NCBI RefSeq assembly: GCF_002927635.1
Contig: NZ_PRDS01000007.1
Location: forward strand, 62,001 to 126,000
DNA: 64,000 nt
From: Albidovulum inexpectatum
GTDB lineage: Bacteria > Pseudomonadota > Alphaproteobacteria > Rhodobacterales > Rhodobacteraceae
Direction of reading: 5' to 3'
This document shows, one piece after another, positions 10,195 to 18,275 of the stretch (its first letter is position 1; each line of letters opens with the position of its first letter). Both the position numbers and the translations under genes were made by a program. The notes beneath the pieces were generated by a model. The model saw nothing but the letters and a program-made list of their open reading frames with translations, did no database searches and had not been told where the DNA came from.

Positions 10195-10367
10195 GTCTCA
10201 ACCTCGGGTTAGTAGGGCAGGGCCCTGGTTTTCCTCGGGTTTCGGCACGAGGCAGCGACGTAGCGACCGGTGCGAACCCACATTCAAGCGAGGCCGGGAA
10301 CATACTGCGATTTGGGCGGCGTTCAAGTGTTTTCTGTCCGCCCGCGCAAACTTCCCGACGACGCGGC

Positions 10368-10931
10368 TCAATCGGATGAATCGGCGTCCTTTTCGTCCTT
10401 TTTCAGAAGATCCGCAAGACCCGCGAAGGGGCGAAGATCCTCGTCCGTCAGGGGCGTGACGCCGGGGGCGGCGAATTGCGCTTGGCCAAGCTCGGCGCCG
10501 GGGCGGCGCGGATAGTCGGGAAGGGCCAGCGCAAGTGCCTCGACCATGACCGTGCCCAGATCGATCACTTCGGTCAGCCGCTCGGCCGTGTCGTCTTCGG
10601 GCATCTCGACTTCCTCGCCCTCGGGCTCTTGATAGTCGGCCAGGTAGCGGCGGATGACCTGTTCGTCGATGCGCGTCGAAACCGGGTCCAGCGTCACGAC
10701 GCAAGCCTGGCGCACCGTGGCACCCAATTGCGCCGTCAATTCCCAGTCGCCGCGCCCGATCGGGCGCAGCTCGCCCTCGAAGCGCAGCTTGTCCACGCCC
10801 AGAATCCCAAGGGACTGGGCGATTGCCGCGCTGGTTTCGCTGTCGGGTTCCAGACGAAAGCGCGTGGGCTTGCGCGGCGGCAGGTCCGCGACGCGGCGGG
10901 TATCGGACCATGGGGTCGGGGTCTTGGTCAT
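10368..10931 (-). CDS. DUF177 (YceD-like) protein
   Basis: A 187-residue protein of the DUF177/YceD family that commonly precedes rpmF; in other bacteria the family is linked to rRNA metabolism. Visible family features are the CVVTLDPV segment (LTAQLGATVRQACVVTLDP region split here) and an acidic EEVEMPEDD stretch. The ATG at 10931 is chosen because it removes a long upstream frame extension that overlaps the divergent bamE promoter region. The gene is divergent from bamE. Confidence 0.85.
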   Translation of the reverse strand: MTKTPTPWSDTRRVADLPPRKPTRFRLEPDSETSAAIAQSLGILGVDKLRFEGELRPIGRGDWELTAQLGATVRQACVVTLDPVSTRIDEQVIRRYLADYQEPEGEEVEMPEDDTAERLTEVIDLGTVMVEALALALPDYPRRPGAELGQAQFAAPGVTPLTDEDLRPFAGLADLLKKDEKDADSSD

Positions 10932-11062
10932 TCGTTTTCTCCTGCGGTCCCGGGCCGGGATCGGGGCGTCGGGGCCGGGCGCGCCCGCTTCGTCCTTGAA
11001 GCACGGCCCCGGCATGTTGTAAGCCCGATAAAAGTCCGAACGCGGCATGGCAAGGGGAAGGT

Positions 11063-11521
11063 ATGGGTAAGATCGGTTCCGGGCTGCGGCTGGTTGCTGT
11101 CCTGGTCACGGTTGTGGCGCTTTCCGCCTGTGCAGTGCGCTATCGCGATCATGGCTATGTACCGCGCGACGAAGACCTGGCGCGTATCACGGTCGGCGAA
11201 TCGACGCGCGAGGATGTTGCCCGCGCCGTGGGGCGCCCCTCGACGACGGGCCTGCTGACCGGGGGCGCCTGGTATTACGTCGGCAGCCGTTTCCGTCTGT
11301 ATGGCCCGCGTGAACCCGAAGAGATCGACCGTCAGGTCGTTGCGATCAGCTTCGACGATCGCGGCGTGGTCGAGAATGTCGAGCGCTTTGGCCTCGAGGA
11401 CGGCAAGGTCGTGGCCCTGTCGCGCCGCGTTACCGACAGCAACATCAAGGGCGTCGGCATCCTGCGTCAGTTGCTGGGGAACCTGGGCAATGTCAGCGCG
11501 GCGCAGCTGGTGAACGAATAG
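11063..11521 (+). CDS. bamE: Outer membrane assembly lipoprotein BamE
   Basis: SmpA/OmlA-family lipoprotein of the BAM complex for outer membrane beta-barrel insertion. The N-terminal signal peptide ends in the lipobox LSAC (lipidated Cys near residue 23). The folded domain contains the typical ITVGESTREDVARAVGRPS helix and a GGAWYYVGSR strand pair. The 152-residue length is normal. It is divergent from the DUF177 gene and convergent with msrB, with only five bases between the stops. Confidence 0.92.
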   Translation: MGKIGSGLRLVAVLVTVVALSACAVRYRDHGYVPRDEDLARITVGESTREDVARAVGRPSTTGLLTGGAWYYVGSRFRLYGPREPEEIDRQVVAISFDDRGVVENVERFGLEDGKVVALSRRVTDSNIKGVGILRQLLGNLGNVSAAQLVNE

Positions 11522-11526
11522 CGGTC

Positions 11527-11922
11527 TCACCCCTTTGGCCGCCATTCCAGCGCCACGCCGTTGATGCAATAGCGCAGACCCGTCGGCGGCGGGCCGTCCG
11601 GGAAGACATGGCCCAGATGCGCGTCGCAGGCCGAACAATGGACCTCGATCCGTTTCATGAACCAGCTGCGGTCCTCGGATTCCTCGATCGCATCGGCGTC
11701 GATCGGGCGAAAGAAACTGGGCCAGCCGGTGCCGGAATCGAACTTCGCATCGGAATCGAACAGGGCCTGTCCACAGCACACGCAATGATATGTTGCGGGG
11801 CCTTCGGGGAAATCGTCGTGCGTGAAGGCCCGTTCGGTCTTGTGCTGGCGCGTGACGCGATAGGCCAGGTCGGACAGTTGCGCGCTCCATTCCTCGTCGC
11901 TCTTGCGAATCTTCTCGACCAT
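11527..11922 (-). CDS. msrB: Peptide-methionine (R)-S-oxide reductase
   Basis: Reduces methionine-R-sulfoxide in proteins. The 131-residue protein carries both zinc-binding CxxC pairs (CVCC and CSAC) and the catalytic cysteine in [10 protein letters not shown], together with the GTGWPSFF segment. The start ATG at 11922 gives the family length; a long upstream extension is out of line with the family. It is divergent from the OlsB-like gene. Confidence 0.95.
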   Translation of the reverse strand: MVEKIRKSDEEWSAQLSDLAYRVTRQHKTERAFTHDDFPEGPATYHCVCCGQALFDSDAKFDSGTGWPSFFRPIDADAIEESEDRSWFMKRIEVHCSACDAHLGHVFPDGPPPTGLRYCINGVALEWRPKG

Positions 11923-12014
11923 TCTTGCTTCTCCGTTACCGCGTCGACATCTTTGTCGGGCATTTTGGCCCTTGGCAGAGTGTAGGCGCGCCGGGCCTGT
12001 GCGCCAAGGGCGGG

Positions 12015-12761
12015 ATGGGGGTGCGATTGCAGATGGGTTTCGGGCGATATCTGGCATCCGTGGCCGTCGAGCCGCGCGACCGGGCCGCGGCGCTGGACCT
12101 GCGCGCACAGTGTTTTCGCGCCGGGCGGCCGGACGAAGAGCCGCTTGACGCAATATGCGATCATGTCGTGGTGCGCAGGGGGGCGGATGGGCCGGTCGTT
12201 GCCGCCTGTCGCTTGCTGCGCCTGACGCGGCGCGAGGAGCTTGGCCGCAGCTATGCGGCACGGTTTCATGACCTTTCGCCGCTGGCGAATCTACCCATGC
12301 CGATGATCGAGATGGGGCGCTTCTGCGTCGCCCCGTCGGCCGATGGCCCGGACCCTGCCAGGGCCCTGTGGGGGCTGGTCGCGGCGCTTGTTCTGAGGGA
12401 GGGGGTGACGACGCTGTTCGGATGCACGTCCTTTCCCGGCACCGATCCGGAAAGATATGCGGATGCGCTGGCGCTGCTTCATGCGCGCCATCTTGGGCCC
12501 GTGGGGCGGCGCACCGCTTCCCGGGCGCCCTTGGCCTTTCCGCTGAGCGACTGGGCCCTGTCAGCGTATGACGAAGCGCGTGCGCTGCGCCAGATGCCGG
12601 CCCTTCTGCGCGCCTATCTGGCGATGGGGGGGTGGGTTGGCAGCCATGCCGTCATCGACCGCGACCTTGGCACGATCCATGTCCTGACGGCGCTGGACGT
12701 GGCGCGCATTCCGCCACAGCGCGCGCGGCGGCTGCGAAGTCTTGCGGGAGGTGATGGCTGA
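12015..12761 (+). CDS. OlsB-like GNAT N-acyltransferase
   Basis: A 248-residue protein of the acetyltransferase superfamily that resembles OlsB, which transfers a 3-hydroxyacyl group from ACP to ornithine to make lyso-ornithine lipid. Visible features are the [12 protein letters not shown] and EMGRFCVAP segments and a C-terminal [18 protein letters not shown] stretch seen in OlsB/hemolysin-like acyltransferases. The start at 12015 follows AAGGGCGGG; an ATG at 12033 is possible. No OlsA is adjacent, so the second acylation step is encoded elsewhere or the substrate differs. Confidence 0.7.
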   Translation: MGVRLQMGFGRYLASVAVEPRDRAAALDLRAQCFRAGRPDEEPLDAICDHVVVRRGADGPVVAACRLLRLTRREELGRSYAARFHDLSPLANLPMPMIEMGRFCVAPSADGPDPARALWGLVAALVLREGVTTLFGCTSFPGTDPERYADALALLHARHLGPVGRRTASRAPLAFPLSDWALSAYDEARALRQMPALLRAYLAMGGWVGSHAVIDRDLGTIHVLTALDVARIPPQRARRLRSLAGGDG

Positions 12762-12767
12762 ACGCGA

Positions 12768-12792
12768 AACAGGCGCTGCAGCAGCGCCTGTT
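12768..12792. terminator. Hairpin between convergent genes
   Basis: A perfect 11-bp inverted repeat (12768-12778 with 12782-12792) and 3-base loop lies just after the OlsB-like stop and before the convergent methyltransferase stop. It probably terminates transcription from either side; the U-tract is weak. Confidence 0.6.
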
Positions 12793-12812
12793 CCGTTTGC
12801 GCGGAGATCCGG

Positions 12813-13772
12813 TCAGCCGCGTGCGCGGCGTCGGCCTTCCCGGCGCCCGCCGCTTGAAGCGGCCTCGCGCGAGGCGGTGGCGAAGTCCTTGCCCTCTTTG
12901 ACGGCATCCAGCACGCGCGAGAAGCGGATCCATTCGCCGCCATTCGGGTCATGATTCATCAGCAGGTTTGCCGCCCGGATGGCCTCCATCTCGACGGCGC
13001 GGACCGGGTTCATGATGGCCGAGGTCATGCCCGAGGCAATAGCCATCGGCAGGAAGGCCGCATTGATCCCGTGCCGGTTGGGCAGGCCAAAGCTGATATT
13101 CGACGCGCCGCAGGTCGTGTTCACGCCCAGCTCCTCGCGCAGGCGCTTGACCAGGGCAAAGACCTGACGGCCGGCCGTTGCCATGGCGCCGACAGGCATG
13201 ACCAGCGGGTCCACCACGATATCGTGGGCGGGAATACCGTAATCGGCCGCGCGCTGAACGATCTTCCTGGCCACTTCGAAACGCACATCCGGATCCTCGG
13301 AAATGCCGGTATCGTCGTTCGAGATGGCCACCACCGGCACGTTGTATTTCTTGACCAGCGGCAGGATCTTTTCCAGCCGCTCTTCCTCGCCGGTGACCGA
13401 GTTCAGCAGCGGCCGACCCTGGGCGGCTTCCAGCCCGGCTTCCAGCGCACCGGGGACCGAGCTGTCGATGCACAGGGGCACATCGACCAGGCCCTGAACC
13501 AGCTCGATCATCTTGCGCATCAGCGGAGGTTCGGTCTCGTTCGGGTTGGGGTTCGAATTGTAGACCACGCCCGCATTGATATCGAGCACCATCGCCCCGC
13601 AGGCGACCTGCTCCAGCGCGTCCTTCTCGACGGTCGAGAAGTCGCCGGCCTCCAGCTCGGCCGCCAGCTTCTTGCGGCCGGTCGGGTTGATGCGCTCGCC
13701 GATCACGCAGAACGGTTCGTCAAAACCGATGACGACGGTTTTCGTTTTTGATTCAATGACGGTACGTGTCAT
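12813..13772 (-). CDS. Pterin-binding methyl-THF:corrinoid methyltransferase
   Basis: A 319-residue protein with a pterin-binding TIM barrel related to dihydropteroate synthase and to the folate domain of MetH. Visible motifs are IGERINPTGRKK at the N-terminus, DINAGVV, CIDSSVPGALEAGL, AISNDDTGISEDPD and GASNISFGLPNR, all typical of methyltetrahydrofolate methyltransferases. The C-terminus is a short basic Arg/Gly tail. It follows metF by 15 bases. With the corrinoid protein at 44915-45616 and the homocysteine methyltransferase at 46892-47902, it likely supplies the folate-binding part of a split methionine synthase. A role in demethylating another methyl donor is possible. Confidence 0.85.
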   Translation of the reverse strand: MTRTVIESKTKTVVIGFDEPFCVIGERINPTGRKKLAAELEAGDFSTVEKDALEQVACGAMVLDINAGVVYNSNPNPNETEPPLMRKMIELVQGLVDVPLCIDSSVPGALEAGLEAAQGRPLLNSVTGEEERLEKILPLVKKYNVPVVAISNDDTGISEDPDVRFEVARKIVQRAADYGIPAHDIVVDPLVMPVGAMATAGRQVFALVKRLREELGVNTTCGASNISFGLPNRHGINAAFLPMAIASGMTSAIMNPVRAVEMEAIRAANLLMNHDPNGGEWIRFSRVLDAVKEGKDFATASREAASSGGRREGRRRARG

Positions 13773-13787
13773 GGTTCACCTTGCTTG

Positions 13788-14711
13788 TCAGGATTGGGCC
13801 GCGGGCCGGGTGGCCGCGCCGCCATGTTCGATGGCCCAGGTCGCATTTGTCTTGATCCCGCCCAGCGGGAAGAAGTGAACCGACTCGATGCCGAAATCGG
13901 GATGTGCCGCCTTGTGCGCGGCCAGCTCGGCCACGAATTCCGTTGGTTCATAGGGCAACAGAAGCTTGGTGACGTCCATCGCGCGCTTCTGCAGCACCTT
14001 CAGCGACGGGCCCACGCCGCAGGCAATGGCGAACTTGATCAGCGTCTGCAGCTTGGCGGGGCCTGCCACGCCGATATGAACCGGAATGTCGATGCCTTCG
14101 GCCTGAAGCCTGTTGACCCAGTCGATGACCGGCCGCGCCTCGAAACAGAACTGCGTGACGATCGCCATCTGCGCGTCGGTGCGCTCGCTGAATTCCTGCT
14201 TCCAGCGCAGGGCTTCCATCACGTTGCGGTCGGATCCGTCAGGGTCGATGTCGCGGTTGCCCTCGGGATGGCCGGCGACGTGCAGGCGCTCGAAACCATC
14301 GAACAGGCCCGTTTCCAGCAATTGCATCGAGCAATGGAACGCGCCATGCGGCTTCGACACCCCGCCGCCCAGCAGCAGGGCCTGTCTGACATCGGCTTCG
14401 GCCTGGTAGCGTGCGATCCAGTCGGCCAGCGTGGCGCGATCCTTGATGATGCGCGCGGGGAAGTGCGGCATGACGGTGAAGCCTTCGCGGGCAAGCCGGG
14501 CGGCGGTGGCGACCATGTCCTCGATCGGGGTGCCGTCGATATGGGCGATGTAGACGCGCGTGCCCGCGGGCAGCAATTCGCGGAAGTCCTCGATCTTTTC
14601 GGCCGTGCGCGGCATGACCTCGATCGAATAGCCCTTCAGAAAGGCTTCCATCTCGGGCGAGGGGCCGGTCTCCGGCGTGACCTCCTTGCGGCGGAAATTC
14701 AGCAATGCCAT
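13788..14711 (-). CDS. metF: Methylenetetrahydrofolate reductase
   Basis: Flavin-dependent TIM-barrel enzyme interconverting 5,10-methylene-THF and 5-methyl-THF. The frame has the MetF-like patterns SIEVMPRTAEK, TVMPHFPARI, QALLLGGGVSK and VTQFCFEA in order. The ATG at 14711 follows an AGGGGG ribosome-binding site and gives 307 residues; the frame is open far upstream but with no family similarity there. It is the middle gene of a three-gene operon with the small PF13769-like protein and the corrinoid methyltransferase, so it probably feeds methyl groups to methionine synthesis. Confidence 0.85.
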   Translation of the reverse strand: MALLNFRRKEVTPETGPSPEMEAFLKGYSIEVMPRTAEKIEDFRELLPAGTRVYIAHIDGTPIEDMVATAARLAREGFTVMPHFPARIIKDRATLADWIARYQAEADVRQALLLGGGVSKPHGAFHCSMQLLETGLFDGFERLHVAGHPEGNRDIDPDGSDRNVMEALRWKQEFSERTDAQMAIVTQFCFEARPVIDWVNRLQAEGIDIPVHIGVAGPAKLQTLIKFAIACGVGPSLKVLQKRAMDVTKLLLPYEPTEFVAELAAHKAAHPDFGIESVHFFPLGGIKTNATWAIEHGGAATRPAAQS

Positions 14712-14737
14712 CTGCACCCCCTGCAGTAGAACGGGCC

Positions 14738-15034
14738 CTAGGCCCAGCCATCGTTTTCGATCAAGGCGCGCAGCCGCGCCGTATCGTATTCGCGGTCGAT
14801 GCGGGCAGCCTCGGCTTCGGCCACGGCTTCGTCCTCGCCCTCGATCGTCACGGGCCCGACCTTGCGCCATTCGGCCAGATAGGCGTCGGTTTCGGACGCC
14901 CCGATCTTCATGGCGCAGCGGTCGATCGCCTGCTCGAACCGTTCGGGCAGCGGCCTCTTGATGCCCCGGCGCCCCTTGCCGACGATCACCTGGGCCGGAA
15001 TGTCCCGCCAATAGACATAGGTGACTTCTGCCAT
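14738..15034 (-). CDS. Small 'virulence factor' family protein (PF13769-like)
   Basis: A 98-residue protein with the pattern VTYVYWRDIPAQVIVGKG and an acidic helical middle, matching the small family labelled 'virulence factor' in Pfam, which is common in Rhodobacteraceae next to metF. The database name says little about function here. The ATG at 15034 follows AAGGGAG. It is the first gene of the operon with metF (26 bases apart) and the corrinoid methyltransferase, so a role in folate or corrinoid methyl transfer is likely by association. Confidence 0.7.
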   Translation of the reverse strand: MAEVTYVYWRDIPAQVIVGKGRRGIKRPLPERFEQAIDRCAMKIGASETDAYLAEWRKVGPVTIEGEDEAVAEAEAARIDREYDTARLRALIENDGWA

Positions 15035-15290
15035 GACGACTCCCTTCGACTGGCTCACTGGATAGCGCCTTGCAGGCCCTGGCCGACGCCGATTTTCGAC
15101 TTAACATGGGGCCATGGCGACCTTTCATGCGGTATTGCGACGGCGTGCGGCAGGGTGACACAACATGCACGACGAGCGAAGAGCCCGGCTTGCTCGAAAT
15201 TTTCATCTTGTTCATGAGCGCCACGACGACTTGCAGCGGGCGGCGTCGGCGACTAACTTGAAGGCAAGCACAGAATGGAGGGCGCGAAGG

Positions 15291-16403
15291 ATGGCGCCCA
15301 GGCGTCCCGAAGGCGCGGGCGCGTTCCCGAAACCGGTCGAGCCGCCCGCCAATGAACGGCCAGATCCCGCGCAGCTTTATGCCGCGCTGGATCTTGGCAC
15401 GAACAGTTGCAGGATGCTGATTGCCCAACCCAAGGGCAATCAGTTCCACGTTGTGGACAGCTTTTCGAAGTCTGTCCAGCTTGGCCATGGGCTGGAGGCG
15501 CATGGCCGACTTTCGCGTGCGTCGATGCATCGTGCCGTCCAGGCATTGCAGATCTGCAGACGCAAGATCGAACGGCACGAGGTGCGCCGGATGCGGCTGG
15601 TCGCGACCGAGGCCTGCCGTCGCGCGACCAATGCGCCGGAATTCCTGTCGATGGTCGAACGCGAAACCGGTCTGAAACTGGAAATCATCACCCCCGAGGA
15701 AGAGGCGAGGCTGGCCGTCGTATCCTGCGCGCCGCTTGTCTCGACGCGGACCGAACAGCTGCTGGTCGTTGATATCGGCGGCGGCTCGACCGAGCTGGTC
15801 TGGATCGATCTTTCCGCGGTGCCCAGGCATGAAAGACCGCGTGCGATCATGCGCTTGCATGCCGGATTTCATCCCCCGGAAAGCCCGTTTCCCGCGGCCA
15901 AGGTCGTGGACTGGATCTCGGTCCCGCTGGGGGTGGCGACACTGAAGGACCAGTTTTCCGATGTTCAGGATGACAGGGCGCGATTCGCTCTGATGAGCTG
16001 GTTCTTCGAAGAGAACCTGTCGGAATTTTCGCCCTATAACGCCGACCAGCCGCGCGAGGGGTTCCAGATCATCGGCACCTCGGGCACGGTCACGACGGTC
16101 GCGGCCAGCCATCTAGGCCTGCGCCGCTATGACCGGACCAAGGTCGATGGGTTGCGCATGACGTCGGACCAGATCGATCGAGTGATCCAGGGATATCTGC
16201 GGCTGGGGCCGGACGGGCGGCGGCAGGACCCGCGCATCGGGCGGGACCGGCATACATTGATCATGTCGGGGGCGGCAATCCTGCAGGCACTGATGCGGGT
16301 ATGGCCGACGGATCGCCTGTCGGTGGCCGATCGGGGGCTGCGCGAAGGGCTGCTGTATGCCCAGATGTGCGCCGATGGCGTGCTGGAGGACGGACCGTAT
16401 TGA
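15291..16403 (+). CDS. Ppx/GppA family exopolyphosphatase
   Basis: A 370-residue actin-fold phosphatase that hydrolyses polyphosphate and/or the pppGpp 5'-phosphate. The two phosphate-binding loops are clear: LDLGTNSCRMLI near residue 30 and DIGGGSTELVW around residue 165; GTSGTVTTVA is the third signature. The start at 15291 follows GGAGGGCGCGAAGG. It is shorter than the two-domain enzymes, lacking the C-terminal HD part. It is upstream of rlmE on the same strand. Confidence 0.9.
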   Translation: MAPRRPEGAGAFPKPVEPPANERPDPAQLYAALDLGTNSCRMLIAQPKGNQFHVVDSFSKSVQLGHGLEAHGRLSRASMHRAVQALQICRRKIERHEVRRMRLVATEACRRATNAPEFLSMVERETGLKLEIITPEEEARLAVVSCAPLVSTRTEQLLVVDIGGGSTELVWIDLSAVPRHERPRAIMRLHAGFHPPESPFPAAKVVDWISVPLGVATLKDQFSDVQDDRARFALMSWFFEENLSEFSPYNADQPREGFQIIGTSGTVTTVAASHLGLRRYDRTKVDGLRMTSDQIDRVIQGYLRLGPDGRRQDPRIGRDRHTLIMSGAAILQALMRVWPTDRLSVADRGLREGLLYAQMCADGVLEDGPY

Positions 16404-16514
16404 TCCGTCGAGGCCGGCGGGGCGTGCGTGCCATTGTGAAGACAACGCGCATGGGCTATGGCCGCCCGTGCAACGTTTCCCCCGGCTTGGGGGCCGGACG
16501 GCAAGGGCAAGGGT

Positions 16515-17237
16515 ATGGCAAAGAAACCGACGGACAAGACCTCGGGGCGCGGCCAGCGCGAGCTGCGCGTGCGCGTGCGTACGGCCAAGGGGCGAAAGCT
16601 GTCGTCAACGCTGTGGCTGGAGCGCCAGCTGAACGATCCCTATGTGCAGCGCGCCCGCCGCGAGGGTTACCGCAGCCGCGCGGCCTACAAGATCATCGAG
16701 CTGGATGACAAGTATCGGTTCCTGGTCCCCGGCGCCCGTGTGGTCGATCTGGGATGCGCGCCGGGCGGCTGGTGCCAGGTGGCGGTCGAGCGTGTGAACG
16801 CCCTTGGCAAGAAATCGGGCAAGAAGGTGGGGCGCGTCGTCGGCGTGGACCTGCAAGAGGTCGAACCCATTCCGGGGGCCGAGCTGCACCAGCTGGATTT
16901 CATGGCCGATGGCGCGGACGATCAGGTCAAGGACTGGCTGGGCGGCAAGGCCGACGTGGTGATGTCGGACATGGCTGCGGCCTCGTCCGGGCACAAGGCC
17001 ACGGATCACCTGCGCATCATGGCTTTGTGCGAGGCCGCGGCCTATTTCGCGTTCGACGTCCTCGACGAAGGCGGGACCTTCGTGGCGAAGGTGTTGGCCG
17101 GCGGCGCCGAAAGCGAGCTGCTGGCGCTGTTGAAGCGCGCCTTCATCAAGGTGGTGAATGTCAAACCGCCGGCCAGCCGCGCGGACAGTTCCGAGAAGTA
17201 CGTGGTGGCGACGGGTTTCCGTGGCCTGCACGAATGA
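16515..17237 (+). CDS. rlmE: 23S rRNA (uridine-2'-O-)-methyltransferase
   Basis: FtsJ/RrmJ enzyme that methylates U2552 of 23S rRNA (E. coli numbering) late in 50S assembly. The catalytic K-D-K-E set is visible as the Lys in RAAYKIIEL, Asp in MSDMAA, Lys in FVAKVLAGG and Glu in SSEKYVVAT; the SAM motif is DLGCAPGGW. The ATG at 16515 yields 240 residues, with a basic N-terminal extension common in this group. It follows the ppx gene by 111 bases. Confidence 0.95.
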   Translation: MAKKPTDKTSGRGQRELRVRVRTAKGRKLSSTLWLERQLNDPYVQRARREGYRSRAAYKIIELDDKYRFLVPGARVVDLGCAPGGWCQVAVERVNALGKKSGKKVGRVVGVDLQEVEPIPGAELHQLDFMADGADDQVKDWLGGKADVVMSDMAAASSGHKATDHLRIMALCEAAAYFAFDVLDEGGTFVAKVLAGGAESELLALLKRAFIKVVNVKPPASRADSSEKYVVATGFRGLHE

Positions 17238-17254
17238 GACTGACCTGCCCAGAC

Positions 17255-17800
17255 CTATCGTGTCGCGGCAGCCAGGATCGCCCCGTAGAGACAGATCTGG
17301 CCCGGCGCGGCCAGCCGGATCGCGTGATAGCTGACGCCGTGCGTCTGGGAGCGGCGGATTCCTTTCGTCCCGACCAGATCGCGCGCCATGCGGTAATGGT
17401 GCCGGAAGCTTCCCGGCTTGATGCTTACCCTTTGATGGGGCGAGATCATGAGGTCCTGGGTGGGCAAGCCCGCACCAAGGCTTCCCGCGGGGACAAGAAC
17501 GGGCAGGGCGTCCGGCGTAAGCGACAGGAAGTCCGCGTCGAGATGGTAGCTGTCCACCTTGGCGATGCGCGCGGTTTCTCCGCGTATGCCCAGGATGCGG
17601 TCATTGGCGCGCAGGGCTTCGACCGGCACCTCGCCAAATTCCGTGTGGATGCGCATCGTCCCCACGATCCCGGGCAGGGTCCAGACCTTCTTGCGGCGTC
17701 TGCGCGGTCCGGATTCACGGCTGTCGGTCGTTTCGCTCCCCGGTGCTTGAATGTGCCTTTCGCGCGCCTCGATCAGGCCTTGCCGGGGGTGGTGCATCAT
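17255..17800 (-). CDS. Stand-alone Hint-domain protein without the nucleophilic Cys
   Basis: A 181-residue protein whose residues 45-175 match the bacterial Hint domain (Hedgehog/intein fold) frequent in Rhodobacteraceae: the GEVPVEALRANDRILGIRG strand, then ISPHQRVSIKP and a C-terminal ICLYGAIL end. In Hint proteins the Cys precedes a FxxGT-like segment; here the aligned position reads PGIVGT, so the usual nucleophilic cysteine is absent. It has a basic RRRRKK stretch before the domain and no signal peptide. The start has an AAGGACGGT ribosome-binding region; two adjacent ATGs are possible. No partner is evident nearby. Confidence 0.75.
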   Translation of the reverse strand: MMHHPRQGLIEARERHIQAPGSETTDSRESGPRRRRKKVWTLPGIVGTMRIHTEFGEVPVEALRANDRILGIRGETARIAKVDSYHLDADFLSLTPDALPVLVPAGSLGAGLPTQDLMISPHQRVSIKPGSFRHHYRMARDLVGTKGIRRSQTHGVSYHAIRLAAPGQICLYGAILAAATR

Positions 17801-18224
17801 ACCGTCCTTTCGCTTCTTCTTCGGTGGCCCGGTGAACGGGCGACCGTTCGCATTTGCCTTTGCGGCTTGCGCCCAAATGGAGGGTCAAATCTGACAAAGG
17901 TGGGGCCGCAATCTTTCGAAACCGGGGCAGACCCAACCTGTGATTGCGCGCCAAAAGCAAAGAAGTTCTTAATCTTTTGACGTATCTACCATCTGGGAGA
18001 GTTGATTGTTTCGCCCTTGTGGAAGAAGCAAGCCAACCGACGTTGGGCGTTCGCGAATTTATCGCTAACACGTACATTGAGCCCGGCGACAGGGCTGACA
18101 TTTTTTTGCCAAGATCAGTCGCAGGTGCCGGGCAAAACAGTGTTCTTGTTTGGCGAACAATTACGCCAGGGTTGTGCCCGGCCAGGTTGTGACAGCGACC
18201 TGCGCTGGCGATCACGAACGAAAC
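17801..18224. other. Gene-poor, locally AT-rich interval
   Basis: No gene is supported in these 424 bases. The part from about 17940 to 18130 is much richer in A/T than its surroundings and contains a T7 run at 18101-18107 after a short AGCCC/GGGCT stem. It probably holds the promoter of the leftward Hint gene. A rightward 82-codon frame (17944-18192) resembles nothing known. Confidence 0.5.
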
Positions 18225-18250
18225 GGGGCCGCACCGGGAAGTGCGGCCCC
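18225..18250 (-). terminator. Terminator of the polyol operon
   Basis: A perfect 10-bp inverted repeat (18225-18234 with 18241-18250) and a 6-base loop lie 25 bases after the mtlK stop. In the leftward direction it is followed by GTTTCGTT, a moderate U-tract. Confidence 0.75.
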
Positions 18251-18275
18251 ACGGAACTTGATCGAAAGCAGGAAG

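Noticed and set aside
18080-18107. Short stem AGCCC/GGGCT followed by seven T
   Set aside because: The stem is only five bases and no rightward gene ends before it, so it is not convincing as a terminator.
17944-18192. Rightward 82-codon frame in the AT-rich gap
   Set aside because: No start codon with a ribosome-binding site, no recognisable domain, and codon use unlike the neighbours.
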